From: Paenibacillus sp. G2S3
GTDB taxonomy: Bacteria > Bacillota > Bacilli > Paenibacillales > Paenibacillaceae
Reading direction: 5' to 3'
NCBI RefSeq assembly: GCF_030123105.1
Contig: NZ_CP126095.1
Coordinates: 6,572,001-6,636,000 of the forward strand
Length of the DNA: 64,000 bases
A program made the translations under genes and the position numbers. The notes beneath the pieces were generated by a model. That model worked only from the letters and a program-made list of their open reading frames with translations. It searched no databases and was not told the origin of the DNA. This document shows positions 8,884 to 17,764 of this stretch, piece after piece (position 1 is the first letter of the stretch; every line of letters starts with the position of its first letter).

Positions 8884-9486
8884 ATGGAAAAGGGTGAGAA
8901 GACTCGCAATTACATCATAGCTAAAGCCGCTGAACTGTTTAACCAGAAAGGATATTCGGGCTCATCCTTATCTGATATAACTGAATTGACAGGCATTAAG
9001 AAAGGTGGAATTTATCGTCATTTTTCCAGTAAGGATGAGATTGCATATGAAGCCTTTAGCTATGCGGGTAGTATTGTAGGGGCCCAACTAGCTCATGCCA
9101 TTAGTCAGCAAGAAACGGCCTCTGGCAAGCTATTAGCTTATTTACATGTGTACGAGAAAGTAGTTGAAGCGCCACCCTTTATTGGGGGGTGCCCGCTCCT
9201 CAACACGGCTATTGAAAGCGACGACAGCCATCCAGGCTTACGTGAAAAAGCCCAGCAAGCCCTAATAGGCACACTGGAATCCAAAAAGAAAATCATTTCT
9301 GAAGGTGTACAAAGTGGTGAATTCAAAGCAGATCTCGACATTGAGGCACTAGCTACCTTCTCCCTTTCCATCATGGAGGGCGGCATCATGATGAGTAAGC
9401 TCGAGGGCAATAATCGGCATATACGGATGAATATCAAGAGCTTTGCTGCTTATTTAAAAAAAGAGTGCCTACGTGAACCTAGTTAG
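8884..9486 (+). CDS. TetR/AcrR-family repressor
   Basis: About 200 residues. The N-terminal helix-turn-helix (LSDITELTGIKKGGIYRHFSS, broken here at GIKKGG) is typical of TetR; the C-terminal ligand domain has a GGCPLLNTAIE segment common in regulators of efflux genes. The ATG at 8884 is preferred because GGAGG is 6 bases before it and abuts the earlier ATG at 8878. It probably represses itself and the divergent MFS gene through the 38-bp palindrome. The inducer is unknown. Confidence 0.93.
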   Translation: MEKGEKTRNYIIAKAAELFNQKGYSGSSLSDITELTGIKKGGIYRHFSSKDEIAYEAFSYAGSIVGAQLAHAISQQETASGKLLAYLHVYEKVVEAPPFIGGCPLLNTAIESDDSHPGLREKAQQALIGTLESKKKIISEGVQSGEFKADLDIEALATFSLSIMEGGIMMSKLEGNNRHIRMNIKSFAAYLKKECLREPS

Positions 9487-9527
9487 TTCATTCAAATTTT
9501 TTTTAACATACAAAGATTTTAAAATAA

Positions 9528-9561
9528 AAAGGAGCTTCGTCACTACTCACGAGGCTCCTTT
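9528..9561. terminator. bidirectional terminator, copy 1
   Basis: Stem AAAGGAGCTTCGT / ACGAGGCTCCTTT with one G-T pair, between the convergent TetR and DUF1349 genes. A very similar hairpin occurs at 11352-11388. Confidence 0.8.
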
Positions 9562-9584
9562 AGCTTATTCTTAGTTCCTTAACT

Positions 9585-10172
9585 TTATTTATGCTCCAAC
9601 CACTGACATTCTGTGATTTCTATTTCTGTGAAAGTTGCTTTAAATGAAGAATCCTCTGGGCTACAAGCATATAAACCGAAGTTGATATGCTCATTCCCTT
9701 CAAACAAATGAAAAATACGCATCTGCTTAAAGGTAATTCCATCTAAAGAGCTTTCAACGCAGAAGTCACTCTCACGTCGACTTAATCTGTAGTACATTGT
9801 TTTTATTGTTGCGTCGAGATCTGTTGTTGCCCAGTCTGAATATCCGTGATTCGTAACCACACTACCCAATCTTTGATATTCTTCATTCTCGTATTCAATC
9901 GATGCCTTGAACCAATTGTCACTGTCCTGATAAATAATTACTCCACACTGGTCAAATCTATGAGCGCTGTCAAAATCAGTTTTCACTATAAAAGAAAAGT
10001 ATTTCTCATCCGTCTTCATTAGCAGCGCAGGTGCATTATCGTTCCTGAACCCATAATAGGTGCGTTGCCAAAAATCCGTATTAGGCTCAGTTATAATTTC
10101 AATCTTCTCATCTGTAATAGAAAAAGTGTTTACTGGATACTGCCAAAAAAGATTTTCTTTTATAAAATTCAT
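9585..10172 (-). CDS. DUF1349 protein (concanavalin-like fold)
   Basis: 195-residue soluble protein matching the DUF1349 family, which adopts a lectin/glucanase-like beta sandwich. Typical segments are FIVKTDFDSAHRFDQCGVII, WFKASIEYEN and YYRLSRRESDFCVESSLDG. No signal peptide, so probably cytoplasmic. The start has GGAGCGG 7 bases upstream. No catalytic residues can be named and the ligand is unknown; sugar binding is a guess from the fold. Confidence 0.88.
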   Translation of the reverse strand: MNFIKENLFWQYPVNTFSITDEKIEIITEPNTDFWQRTYYGFRNDNAPALLMKTDEKYFSFIVKTDFDSAHRFDQCGVIIYQDSDNWFKASIEYENEEYQRLGSVVTNHGYSDWATTDLDATIKTMYYRLSRRESDFCVESSLDGITFKQMRIFHLFEGNEHINFGLYACSPEDSSFKATFTEIEITECQWLEHK

Positions 10173-10323
10173 TTCACCGCTCCTTATCTAACATGTCTTA
10201 TAATCACTTTAACGGAGTGACTTTAGCTTTACAACTCTCCTTCAAGAAAGTTAATAAGCTGAAAATGCTTCAACTCACGTTGAATATTGCATACACATTC
10301 AAACAAAGGGAGATGTTCCGACA

Positions 10324-11346
10324 ATGAGTGCTTATGATGTACATATCGGCAAGCTAATCAGTGGAAGACGGGAATTGGATGGCAGTGGAGGCTATATCCT
10401 CTGTACCCCCGATAAGAAAATCATTGAGATGGATTCGATCAGCTCGACTGATGGTATCGTTGTGAGTTCCAAAGACATTGAAGACGCCTTATATGAATTT
10501 TGTAAATCTGCTTTGAGGAATTATATCGCGGAGGGGAACAACAAGGATGTCTACACCTTTTCCATTTATACGGATACGTATCACGGAGACTATCTAATAT
10601 ACATCAACAATCTGGAATGTTTGAACCAAAGTGTAGAGGAAGCCCTTGAACATAATCGTCAGCGGTATCTTGAAAGAGAAAACGACCACTATAACCTGGC
10701 CCGCGAGCAGCTTTATCAGGAATTCAAATACGCAGAAGGTGACTACACATTCATGTATGAAGAAATACCTGAGCGGCTTCAGAAGTGGCTGAGTATTCTC
10801 TACTGTATCAACATGGAAGAGCCCCGATATCTCGCAATCGAAGAAGACTATATGTTGGAGAAAACACTTGGAGATTCCCAGCTCTTCCTGATAGCCATTG
10901 ATGTGATTCATCGTTTGGAGCATGACCTTCAGCAGCTCAATCGTACCGATGATTTCATCGCCTACGTCTCTGCGGCGGATGGTGTCGGAGGAGATCTTCT
11001 CACCACCAGTCAGTTGCTTCGAAAATGCGTTAGCGAGGAGCAGCTATATAAGGCGATGCCTAATGTAAACGAGAAGGACGAAGCCTTCCGGATAGCCGTC
11101 AACGCAGTGCAGCAGAAACCGCTTAAAGGGCAAGTTCTTCATTGGGTTACCGTCATCGAGCAGGGTGAATTCGGTGAGGGCAGCCCATACAGCTTCTGGA
11201 AAACCGACTACGAAGCGTACGAGCAAATGATTGGACTCGGCGAACCGGCTGTCTCTTATATCAGAGAGCATTTGAATGGCGAACTGAAACAGGATACGAG
11301 GATGATTCTGAAAATGGTGCTAGAGGATTTGGATAAGGGATTTTAA
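10324..11346 (+). CDS. uncharacterised cytoplasmic protein, possibly DUF4303-like
   Basis: 340-residue acidic, soluble protein with no signal peptide or membrane segment. The first third has a stretch (VYTFSIYTDTYHGDYLIYIN) that resembles DUF4303, a family linked to toxin immunity; the last 60 residues (MIGLGEPAVSYIREHL) look like a single HEAT-like helical pair. I do not recognise it with certainty. It is monocistronic, with a terminator directly after the stop. No toxin gene is visible beside it, which weakens the immunity idea. Confidence 0.75.
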   Translation: MSAYDVHIGKLISGRRELDGSGGYILCTPDKKIIEMDSISSTDGIVVSSKDIEDALYEFCKSALRNYIAEGNNKDVYTFSIYTDTYHGDYLIYINNLECLNQSVEEALEHNRQRYLERENDHYNLAREQLYQEFKYAEGDYTFMYEEIPERLQKWLSILYCINMEEPRYLAIEEDYMLEKTLGDSQLFLIAIDVIHRLEHDLQQLNRTDDFIAYVSAADGVGGDLLTTSQLLRKCVSEEQLYKAMPNVNEKDEAFRIAVNAVQQKPLKGQVLHWVTVIEQGEFGEGSPYSFWKTDYEAYEQMIGLGEPAVSYIREHLNGELKQDTRMILKMVLEDLDKGF

Positions 11347-11351
11347 AATAA

Positions 11352-11388
11352 AAAGGAGCTTCGTCCCTACTCACGAAGCTCTTCTTTA
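11352..11388. terminator. bidirectional terminator, copy 2
   Basis: Stem GAGCTTCGT / ACGAAGCTC and an upstream AAAATAAAAAG tract. It shares the order AAAATAAAAAGGAGCTTCGT, C-CTACTCACGA with the terminator at 9528-9561. Confidence 0.7.
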
Positions 11389-11411
11389 TAATCTATGATA
11401 ATTGTCCCTCT

Positions 11412-11888
11412 TTACCCTTGAATGTCTCTCCTGGCATCTTGCTCGGCGAGAATCTCTTTGTCCTCCGCGTTATCTCTCGTCACTTTCTGAACGCCAACGG
11501 CGCTATATGAGATCAACACAATAACAGCTATATAATACCCCTTTACATTCAATTGAAATGGAGCATTGTACAGACCAATAAAGAACATTACATACCCAAT
11601 AACCAAGCCTGCAAAAGCCATAATTGTGAAAGCCCCTGTATTTCTCATCCTGTGTTTCGGATTTTCTAGCTTAATTTCTTTATCCTCTGAGTTGTCTCTA
11701 ACGACCTTTTGCACAACGATACAGCTAATCGTAATTAACACCATGCAAAGCAAATAATACCCTTTCACGTTCAATTCCCAATCGTCGTTGTACACCCCCA
11801 AACAGAATAGAAAAAGACCTGCAGCCAATGCAAAATACGATACCCCTGTGAAAGCAGCTGTGTTGCGTTTACGATACCTCTGATTCAT
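11412..11888 (-). CDS. YiaA/YiaB-family membrane protein, internally duplicated
   Basis: 158 residues with four membrane segments in two tandem YiaA/B units. The repeat is plain: RNTAAFTGVSYFALAAGL...LNVKGYYLLCMVLITIS...VVRDNSEDKEI against RNTGAFTIMAFAGLVIGY...LNVKGYYIAVIVLISYS...VTRDNAEDKEI. The start follows GAGAGGAATCGTCGG. The family is widespread in inner membranes and its function is not established. It stands alone, convergent with the unknown gene at 10324. Confidence 0.9.
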   Translation of the reverse strand: MNQRYRKRNTAAFTGVSYFALAAGLFLFCLGVYNDDWELNVKGYYLLCMVLITISCIVVQKVVRDNSEDKEIKLENPKHRMRNTGAFTIMAFAGLVIGYVMFFIGLYNAPFQLNVKGYYIAVIVLISYSAVGVQKVTRDNAEDKEILAEQDARRDIQG

Positions 11889-12080
11889 CCGACGATTCCT
11901 CTCCCAATACAGAATTGAATGGTGTTATAACCTTCTTCACTATACCGTGGAACATCGGTAAAATTCTACCATTAATTAGATTGTTTTGGGAAAATACAAA
12001 GAGGACGGTCTCCGTCCCAGGCAATTCAGGACTAAAGCCGCCTCCTATATTTTCTGCAACTTTATGATTTAGAAAAAATG

Positions 12081-12365
12081 CTACTCCCTCTCCTGATCCA
12101 CCAATTGCTGCTGTGCGAGACGAATCATCTCGCGGACCATCGACCCACCAATTTTTCCGCCAATCTGACCCACTGATTCTGTACTCAAATGTCCATTCTC
12201 ACCGTGTTCTAATGGGATACCAAGTTCTTTTGCGACTTCATATTTCACATCATCAGGCCGCTCCGGATCTACATCATAACCCTCGCGCCGCATCACCTCG
12301 GCTTTAAACGTTTGCATTCCGCGATTGACTCCTGGCACGGCATATTTCCTGTTTCTTCTGGACAT
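12081..12365 (-). CDS. alpha/beta-type small acid-soluble spore protein
   Basis: 94 residues. The C-terminal half carries the family signature (LSTESVGQIGGKIGGSMV) and a trailing MIRLAQQQL. Such proteins coat and protect DNA in the forespore and are cut by the GPR protease on germination; the cleavage region is probably near FKAEVMRREGYDV. Start with GGAGGGG eight bases upstream. The N-terminus (MSRRNRKYAVPGVNRGM) is longer and more basic than that of the major SASPs, so it is a minor, SspF-like member. A sigma-G promoter could not be located with confidence. Confidence 0.93.
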   Translation of the reverse strand: MSRRNRKYAVPGVNRGMQTFKAEVMRREGYDVDPERPDDVKYEVAKELGIPLEHGENGHLSTESVGQIGGKIGGSMVREMIRLAQQQLVDQERE

Positions 12366-12517
12366 CCCTTATCCCCTCCTAAAACATGTTGTAAGTAACA
12401 TGCCCGGAAATCGGAACCTCCACCCCTGTTGATTTGCTCCGATTATTTCCAAGAGGGCGCTGAAAGGCCAACTGTTGTCAGGGTGCTTGCCCTCTGTTTC
12501 TTATACATAAATTTTGC

Positions 12518-12548
12518 TTGAAGGTGACGTTACGTCACCTGCTATACT
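12518..12548 (+). promoter_or_regulatory. MerR-type promoter with 19-bp spacer and perfect operator
   Basis: TTGAAG (12518-12523) and TATACT (12543-12548) are 19 bases apart, the overlong spacing typical of MerR activators. The spacer region holds the perfect 9-1-9 inverted repeat AGGTGACGT T ACGTCACCT (12522-12540). The start codon of the MerR fusion is 46 bases downstream, so the regulator controls its own operon. Confidence 0.85.
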
Positions 12549-12594
12549 AACTGAGAACAACATGCTGGAGCAATCGATTGGATGTGAGGAAAGG

Positions 12595-13779
12595 ATGTAC
12601 AAAGAGAACTATTTAACGACAGGGCAGCTTGCAAAGCGTACAGGAATAACGGTCAGGACATTGCGATATTACGATCAGATTGGGCTTCTAATTCCAGAAA
12701 ATCATCATGCGGGATCGATAAGATCTTATAACATGAAAGACCTAGAAAAATTGCAGCAAATTCAAACGTTGAAATACTTAGGGCTATCACTTCAAGAAAT
12801 AAAAGACATCTTAGATGCAGAGTCGCTATCCATAGGGGAGATCAGACATTCATTACAAGCACAGCTCGATGTTCTACAGAGAAAAATCACTCATACGGAG
12901 CATGTAGTTCATGCAATACGAGATGCTATGCAAATGTCGGTCAATCGGTCTGATTGGAACCACTTAGCAAATGTTATTCAAACCTTACAGAGTAAGCAAG
13001 ATTGGGGGGAACAGTATCGGACGGCAAGCCGCTTGCAAACGCGGATACATCTTTATGACAAGTTCAGTACAAATCCGCAAGGCTGGCATAATTGGGTGTT
13101 TGAACAACTGGAGGTGCACCCTGGAGCCCACATTCTAGAGTTAGGTGGCGGCGATGGGACCTTTTGGATAAGAAACGCCGAACGAATTCCAAGCAGCTGG
13201 CGCATCACACTTACTGATATTTCGAGCGGGATGGTAGAAGAAGCACGTTGCCGCTTAGGAAGTAAAAGTTCACAGTTTAAGCTCTTATCTGTTGACGCGC
13301 AACAAATCCCCTTCCATGATGAGCATTTCGATGTGGTTATCGCTAACAACATGCTGTATCACGTGCCGGATATCCCTAGAGCGATCCACGAGATACACCG
13401 CGTCCTAAAGCGAGGGGGTATAATATGCACCTCTACAATGAGCACTCAACACCTACAAGAGATTGAGCACTTGGCGGTCTCGTTCGACCCCGACCTTCAT
13501 GTATTGGATCAAGCTATTAAACGATTTAATCTGGGTAACGGAGGAGACCTGCTATCTTCTTGCTTCTCCGATCTTCGGTTACTACGTTACGACGACCGTC
13601 TGTTAGTCGACGAAGCTGAACCCCTGATTGAATATATGATATCGACCCCGATGAACGCAAAAGAGCGACTTGTCGGTGCGGCTATAGACGAATTTCTAAA
13701 ACACGTCAATCGGCTTCTACAGGAGAATGGAGCTCTCGAAATGACTAAAGAAAATGGGGTTTTCCTAGGGAGGAAATGA
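12595..13779 (+). CDS. MerR regulator fused to a SAM-dependent methyltransferase
   Basis: 394 residues from the ATG at 12595, which has GAGGAAAGG upstream; the frame is open further but that part contains the promoter. Residues about 6-75 form a MerR helix-turn-helix (YLTTGQLAKRTGITVRTLRYYD), about 75-125 the dimer helix, and about 150-300 a class I methyltransferase with motif I (HILELGGGDGTFW), an acidic TDIS after strand 2 and ANNMLYHVPD after strand 4. The methyltransferase replaces the usual ligand domain, so SAM or a methyl acceptor could be the signal. The next gene starts two bases after its stop. Confidence 0.93.
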   Translation: MYKENYLTTGQLAKRTGITVRTLRYYDQIGLLIPENHHAGSIRSYNMKDLEKLQQIQTLKYLGLSLQEIKDILDAESLSIGEIRHSLQAQLDVLQRKITHTEHVVHAIRDAMQMSVNRSDWNHLANVIQTLQSKQDWGEQYRTASRLQTRIHLYDKFSTNPQGWHNWVFEQLEVHPGAHILELGGGDGTFWIRNAERIPSSWRITLTDISSGMVEEARCRLGSKSSQFKLLSVDAQQIPFHDEHFDVVIANNMLYHVPDIPRAIHEIHRVLKRGGIICTSTMSTQHLQEIEHLAVSFDPDLHVLDQAIKRFNLGNGGDLLSSCFSDLRLLRYDDRLLVDEAEPLIEYMISTPMNAKERLVGAAIDEFLKHVNRLLQENGALEMTKENGVFLGRK

Positions 13780-13780
13780 G

Positions 13781-14743
13781 ATGAAGGCACAGCATTACAA
13801 CCCAAGAGTACGGATCGTAAAAGAGGAACTTCTATCAGATAACTGGTACACCTTAAAGAAGATCACATTCAAGTATGAAAAAGAAAATGGACAATGGGAG
13901 ACACAATCCCGTGAAGTGTATGATCGAGGCAACGGAGCGACCATTCTACTCTATAATCGACACAAACAAACCATCGTACTTACGAGACAATTCCGAATGC
14001 CTACTTATCTAAACGGCAATGTGACTGGAATGCTTATCGAAACCTGCGCGGGGCTACTCGATAAAGAAACACCAGAAGAAAGTATTCTGAGGGAAACGGA
14101 GGAAGAGACGGGGTACCGTATCGATCGAGTGCAGAAAGTTGGCGAGGTCTATATGTCACCAGGATCTGTTACCGAAACCCTGCACTTCTTTGTAGCTGAG
14201 TATAGTGATGTCATGACAAAAGGTCCGGGTGGGGGACTTGAGGAGGAACAGGAAAATATTGAAGTAGTGGAACTTCCGTTTGCTCAAGCGCTTGACATGG
14301 TCCAAAGCGGCGAGATTCGTGATGCTAAGACGGTAATGCTGCTCCAATACGCTCAGATCCAAGGTCTCTTGAAGGTAAAATCGAAACCGCTGCACATCCT
14401 CATCGCTGGCCCATATCGTTCTGGAACCAATGATGATCCAATATTAATCGAGGAAAATGTCAAATACATGAATAAAATTGCTCTTCAAGTTTACGAGGCT
14501 GGGCATATGCCTGTGCTGGGGGAGTGGTATGCTTTGCCTCTTATTGCTACAGCCGGTTCCACTAATCTAGGAGACGACGTTTTCAACCGAATTTTCCATC
14601 CATCTTCCATTCGCCTGCTTAATTACTGTGATGCCGTGCTTCGAGTTGGAGGATCATCTCAGGGTGCCGATGAAATGGTACAGGTTGCGCAAGAGAAAGG
14701 ATTGTTGATTTACGAACGGCTGGATGAACTTCCGTTAATTTGA
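13781..14743 (+). CDS. NudK-like Nudix hydrolase fused to a DUF4406-like domain
   Basis: 320 residues. The first 200 closely follow GDP-mannose pyrophosphatase NudK: GNVTGMLIETCAGLLD, the Nudix helix LRETEEETGY, EVYMSPGSVTETLHFFVAEY and GEIRDAKTVMLL. The Nudix box is one residue short before the first Glu, as in NudK. Residues about 205-320 (LHILIAGPYRSG, then EWYALPLIA and CDAVLRVGGSSQGADEM) look like DUF4406, related to nucleoside deoxyribosyltransferases. Translationally coupled to the MerR-methyltransferase. The substrate is presumably a nucleotide sugar or other nucleoside diphosphate derivative. Confidence 0.9.
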   Translation: MKAQHYNPRVRIVKEELLSDNWYTLKKITFKYEKENGQWETQSREVYDRGNGATILLYNRHKQTIVLTRQFRMPTYLNGNVTGMLIETCAGLLDKETPEESILRETEEETGYRIDRVQKVGEVYMSPGSVTETLHFFVAEYSDVMTKGPGGGLEEEQENIEVVELPFAQALDMVQSGEIRDAKTVMLLQYAQIQGLLKVKSKPLHILIAGPYRSGTNDDPILIEENVKYMNKIALQVYEAGHMPVLGEWYALPLIATAGSTNLGDDVFNRIFHPSSIRLLNYCDAVLRVGGSSQGADEMVQVAQEKGLLIYERLDELPLI

Positions 14744-14791
14744 TAACAAGCCTTTGTTCCTGTCTGATGATGCACTTCTTGATTTAAGTCA

Positions 14792-15382
14792 ATGCCCGCC
14801 ATACTACTCCTAATTACAATGAAAATAAAAAGTCCTTTAGGAGGCTATATTAAGGCTATCTCAGAAAAAGACCTATCGAATCAGCGAAAATCCGCTCTAA
14901 CTGCTGGAATCTCTCTTATCATCATGACCCTTGCCTCATTTTTTTCGTATGGCTTTGTCCATGGGAATCTTGTAGTGCAGGGCGATGCCAGCGCCACATT
15001 CAACAATATCGTATCATCAAACAATCTTTTCAAAGGTGAAATCTTGGGTTGGATCATCATTATGATTACTGACATCCTGGTCGCCTGGGCGTTTTATGTG
15101 TTTCTAGAACCGATTAACCAAAAGCTATCATTACTCGGCGCCTGGCTTCGTCTAACCTATTCCGATATATTGGGAGTCTCTATACTTAACTTGATAGTTG
15201 TGCTGCTGCTCACGGGAAATACAATCGACTTTCCCTCATTAAAAATCGAACAGACTCAAGCATTTATAATGTTATTTCTGGATGCATTTCAATTGATCTG
15301 GTCTATGGGGTTGGTCGTTTTTGGCGGGCATCTGGTAATTGTGAGTTATAGAACTAGGTTTTGGGATATGGCTACTGCTTAG
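14792..15382 (+). CDS. DUF4386-like membrane protein, probably shortened
   Basis: 196 residues with about five membrane segments, resembling DUF4386 proteins (RKSALTAGISLIIMTLASFF; LEPINQKLSLLGAWLRLTYSD; WSMGLVVFGGHLVIVSY). Family members I know are longer; the last two membrane segments after GHLVIVSY appear to be missing. The start is also poor: neither ATG 14792 nor ATG 14819 has a good ribosome site. With the broken Crp/Fnr gene next door this may be a decaying gene. Function unknown. Confidence 0.65.
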   Translation: MPAILLLITMKIKSPLGGYIKAISEKDLSNQRKSALTAGISLIIMTLASFFSYGFVHGNLVVQGDASATFNNIVSSNNLFKGEILGWIIIMITDILVAWAFYVFLEPINQKLSLLGAWLRLTYSDILGVSILNLIVVLLLTGNTIDFPSLKIEQTQAFIMLFLDAFQLIWSMGLVVFGGHLVIVSYRTRFWDMATA

Positions 15383-15418
15383 AGGAGGAAAACTCCCCAA
15401 AAATGTATGACTTTCTTT

Positions 15419-15933
15419 TTAGTTACCACTGGAATGAACCCGCTTCTTAATTCTGCTCAACGACTCTGGTGTCATCCCCAGATAGCTGGCCAATTGATGC
15501 TGAGGTACGCGAGTGAGTAAGTAAGTGAGGTCTTTTTTTGCAACAAGGCTTTATAACGTTCTTCAGGATTGGAAGCGATAAATGAAGTTAATTCGTCCTG
15601 CACCTCACCTAAGTTCTCCTCTACCATTTTGCGGATCATCGTTTCCAATTGCGAGTGTTTGTGAAGCATATCTTGTTCCGCATTAAGTTCACCAACCACC
15701 AATGTACTATCTTCTAGACAGGTTAAGGTGTATGCAGAGGGCTTATTTTCTTGATGCCGATTAAAAATCGAAGCCGCTTGCTCTTCCGTGTAGAAATTAG
15801 ATGTGACTTCTTTGCCCGATTCATCTATCGAGTACTGCCTAACACAACCTTTTAACACGAAAAAACATTTTGTGGGAACAATCTCTCTCCAATCTTCCGA
15901 AGCTAATGGCCCGCTTATGATGCGCTTGAAGCT
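15419..15933 (-). pseudogene. broken Crp/Fnr-family regulator
   Basis: A 128-codon frame (15472-15858) covers the middle of a Crp/Fnr protein (FFVLKGCVRQYSIDESGKEV to SNPEERYKALLQK). At a run of seven A on the minus strand (about 15530) the frame is lost; one more A restores the expected C-terminus with the DNA-binding helix (VPQHQLASYLGMTPESLSRI, stop at 15419). Upstream, SFKRIISGPLASEDWREIV is in frame but joins FFVLKG with about 25 residues missing and has no start codon. At least two lesions make a sequencing error an insufficient explanation. Confidence 0.8.
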
Positions 15934-16066
15934 ATTTAGGCTCCCGTGAGGGAGTCTCTTTCCTAATTATACTAGCTCATACTAAAACAAATCCAACCTC
16001 TCAACTCTTTATACGCCGCTCGGCTGTGTCCGCTAGCACCTTCATATACGATCCATCTCAAAAAAC

Positions 16067-16107
16067 AGGGAGGCCCAACAGCCATTTCATGACTGTTGGG
16101 CCTCCCT
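16067..16107 (-). terminator. terminator of the sugar ABC operon
   Basis: Fifteen-base perfect stem AGGGAGGCCCAACAG / CTGTTGGGCCTCCCT, followed on the minus strand by a T run; just after the binding-protein gene. Confidence 0.92.
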
Positions 16108-16118
16108 TATCGTGTATA

Positions 16119-17711
16119 TTACTTGTTCGCTAAGAAAGCATCGATTTGCACTTGCAGCTCGGCTTGGATCTTATCAATGCCAGCTGATTTCAGCTGTTTG
16201 TTCAAATCTGCAAGGCCTTTGTCGATATCTTTAATTACGCCGTACTCAAGCGGAATGGCATAGCGGAGCATTACATTGCCCACATTGGCAATTTCCGTCT
16301 TCACTTTGCTATTGTCGAATACAAAGGTTTCAAGGGCATAGTGGTAGACGTTAGCTTCCCAGCCCTTAGCCAGATCGTTAGCTTCTTGAGGGAATGCTTC
16401 ATTGTCAAGGTTGAGTGGCGAGTTGAAGTTCCAATTAGAGAAGCCGGTAAAGTTCGGATTTTTGTCGAGTGCTTTATATTTGGTGTCGCCAACCGGTTCA
16501 TAGTGCACGCCACTAATTCCGTACATCATCAGGTCGTGCAGTTCTTTATCGTTTTGCATCAGATCGATCAGCATCAAGGAACGTTCTACATTTTTGGAAG
16601 TCGCATGAATCGACGTACCGTTTTGTGTAGAAATCGCCACTGATTTTTTCTTCCCTTGGTTAATATCAGCCAACGCAACTTCATAAGGAGAATTTTCTTG
16701 GCGCATCAAGGCCATGAGTGCTCCAAGTGTTCCGTTATTATGCGTAATTGAAGCGGTTTTGCCTGCTTTAAAATCCGCTTGATGATCATTTTTACTGTTC
16801 AGAACGTTTTTCGACCAAGCATTGTTATCAGCGAGATCTTTGTAATACACGAGTAGATCTTTGAACTCTTGCGTTTCATAGACGTTAAAGACTTTACCTG
16901 TTTCATCGGTCAATTTGAAGGCAAACGGAAGATCTAGGTCAAACATATTCCATTCGTTTTGCTGCTTCAATAATACACGGTCCAAGTTATGATACTTCCA
17001 GTCCCCCGTTTCCGGAGTGAACGGTGTAATTCCTTTTTCCTTTTCTGCTATCGTCTTCAAATAAGTAGCATATGCTTCCGGGCTGTTGATTTCGGGAAGA
17101 TTGTATTTCTTACGTAAATCTTCACGATAGAGAATCAGCTTTTCAACAGATTCCCCTCTGTTTTGTGGAACCATGTACAGTTTGCCGTTTACTTTTGCCT
17201 GATCCCAGCTCACATCTGACATAGCTTCCTTAGTTTTTGGCATATATTTGGTAATTAGCTCATCGGTTAATTCTAGAAATCCGCCTTTCAGCGCCTGATC
17301 ATTATAACCGGCCCAGTTTGCTGAATAGATGAGGTCAAAATCTTCATTTGCCGCTAGCTTCAGTGGATATTTTTGAGCCCAGTCAGACCAGTCCAAGAAC
17401 TCGCCCTCAAGGGTCGCATTAATTTTTTCTTTCAGTTTCTTGTTAATTTCAGCAAAAACACTATCATAGTCTACGGGTTTAGGCCCTACAAAAATCATTT
17501 TTAGCTTTACTTCTTTAGAGGTGTCTATGGTATCTGAAGCTTCGGCTGCATTCGTTGCACTCGCTGTTTCTGTAGGCTCACTTGTTACCTCAGAGGCATT
17601 ATTTGTAGCCTTAGCGGGCGCATTGGCCTTGTTGTTGCCGCCACATGCGCTCAAAATCATTACGAAGGTTAAAACGAGTGCGAGCATAATGAATCTATTT
17701 TTTCTCAGCAT
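16119..17711 (-). CDS. extracellular sugar-binding lipoprotein (LplA/YtcQ type)
   Basis: 530-residue solute-binding protein of a CUT1 ABC importer. Signal peptide with lipobox LSAC, lipidated Cys at residue 23, then a Gly/Asn/Ala/Thr-rich linker to about 60 and a long periplasmic-binding fold. Large size (over 500 residues) and association with LplB/LplC-type permeases place it with LplA/YtcQ proteins that bind oligosaccharides. Last gene of the operon 19606-16119, with a strong terminator after it. The ligand is not visible from the sequence. Confidence 0.93.
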   Translation of the reverse strand: MLRKNRFIMLALVLTFVMILSACGGNNKANAPAKATNNASEVTSEPTETASATNAAEASDTIDTSKEVKLKMIFVGPKPVDYDSVFAEINKKLKEKINATLEGEFLDWSDWAQKYPLKLAANEDFDLIYSANWAGYNDQALKGGFLELTDELITKYMPKTKEAMSDVSWDQAKVNGKLYMVPQNRGESVEKLILYREDLRKKYNLPEINSPEAYATYLKTIAEKEKGITPFTPETGDWKYHNLDRVLLKQQNEWNMFDLDLPFAFKLTDETGKVFNVYETQEFKDLLVYYKDLADNNAWSKNVLNSKNDHQADFKAGKTASITHNNGTLGALMALMRQENSPYEVALADINQGKKKSVAISTQNGTSIHATSKNVERSLMLIDLMQNDKELHDLMMYGISGVHYEPVGDTKYKALDKNPNFTGFSNWNFNSPLNLDNEAFPQEANDLAKGWEANVYHYALETFVFDNSKVKTEIANVGNVMLRYAIPLEYGVIKDIDKGLADLNKQLKSAGIDKIQAELQVQIDAFLANK

Positions 17712-17764
17712 TTCAAGCCTTCCCCCTTGTATTAATTATATTGATAAACCGGATATCCCCGGGT

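Noticed and set aside
10324..11346. toxin-immunity interpretation of the unknown protein
   Set aside because: The DUF4303 resemblance is weak and no polymorphic toxin gene is adjacent.
12372..12406. CATGTT / AACATG inverted repeat upstream of the SASP gene
   Set aside because: Short, with no matching site elsewhere; it overlaps the region near the ribosome site and is not a convincing sigma-G promoter.
12452..12495. AGAGGGC / GCCCTCT hairpin between the SASP and MerR genes
   Set aside because: Long loop and weak T tail; no gene ends here. It could be chance.
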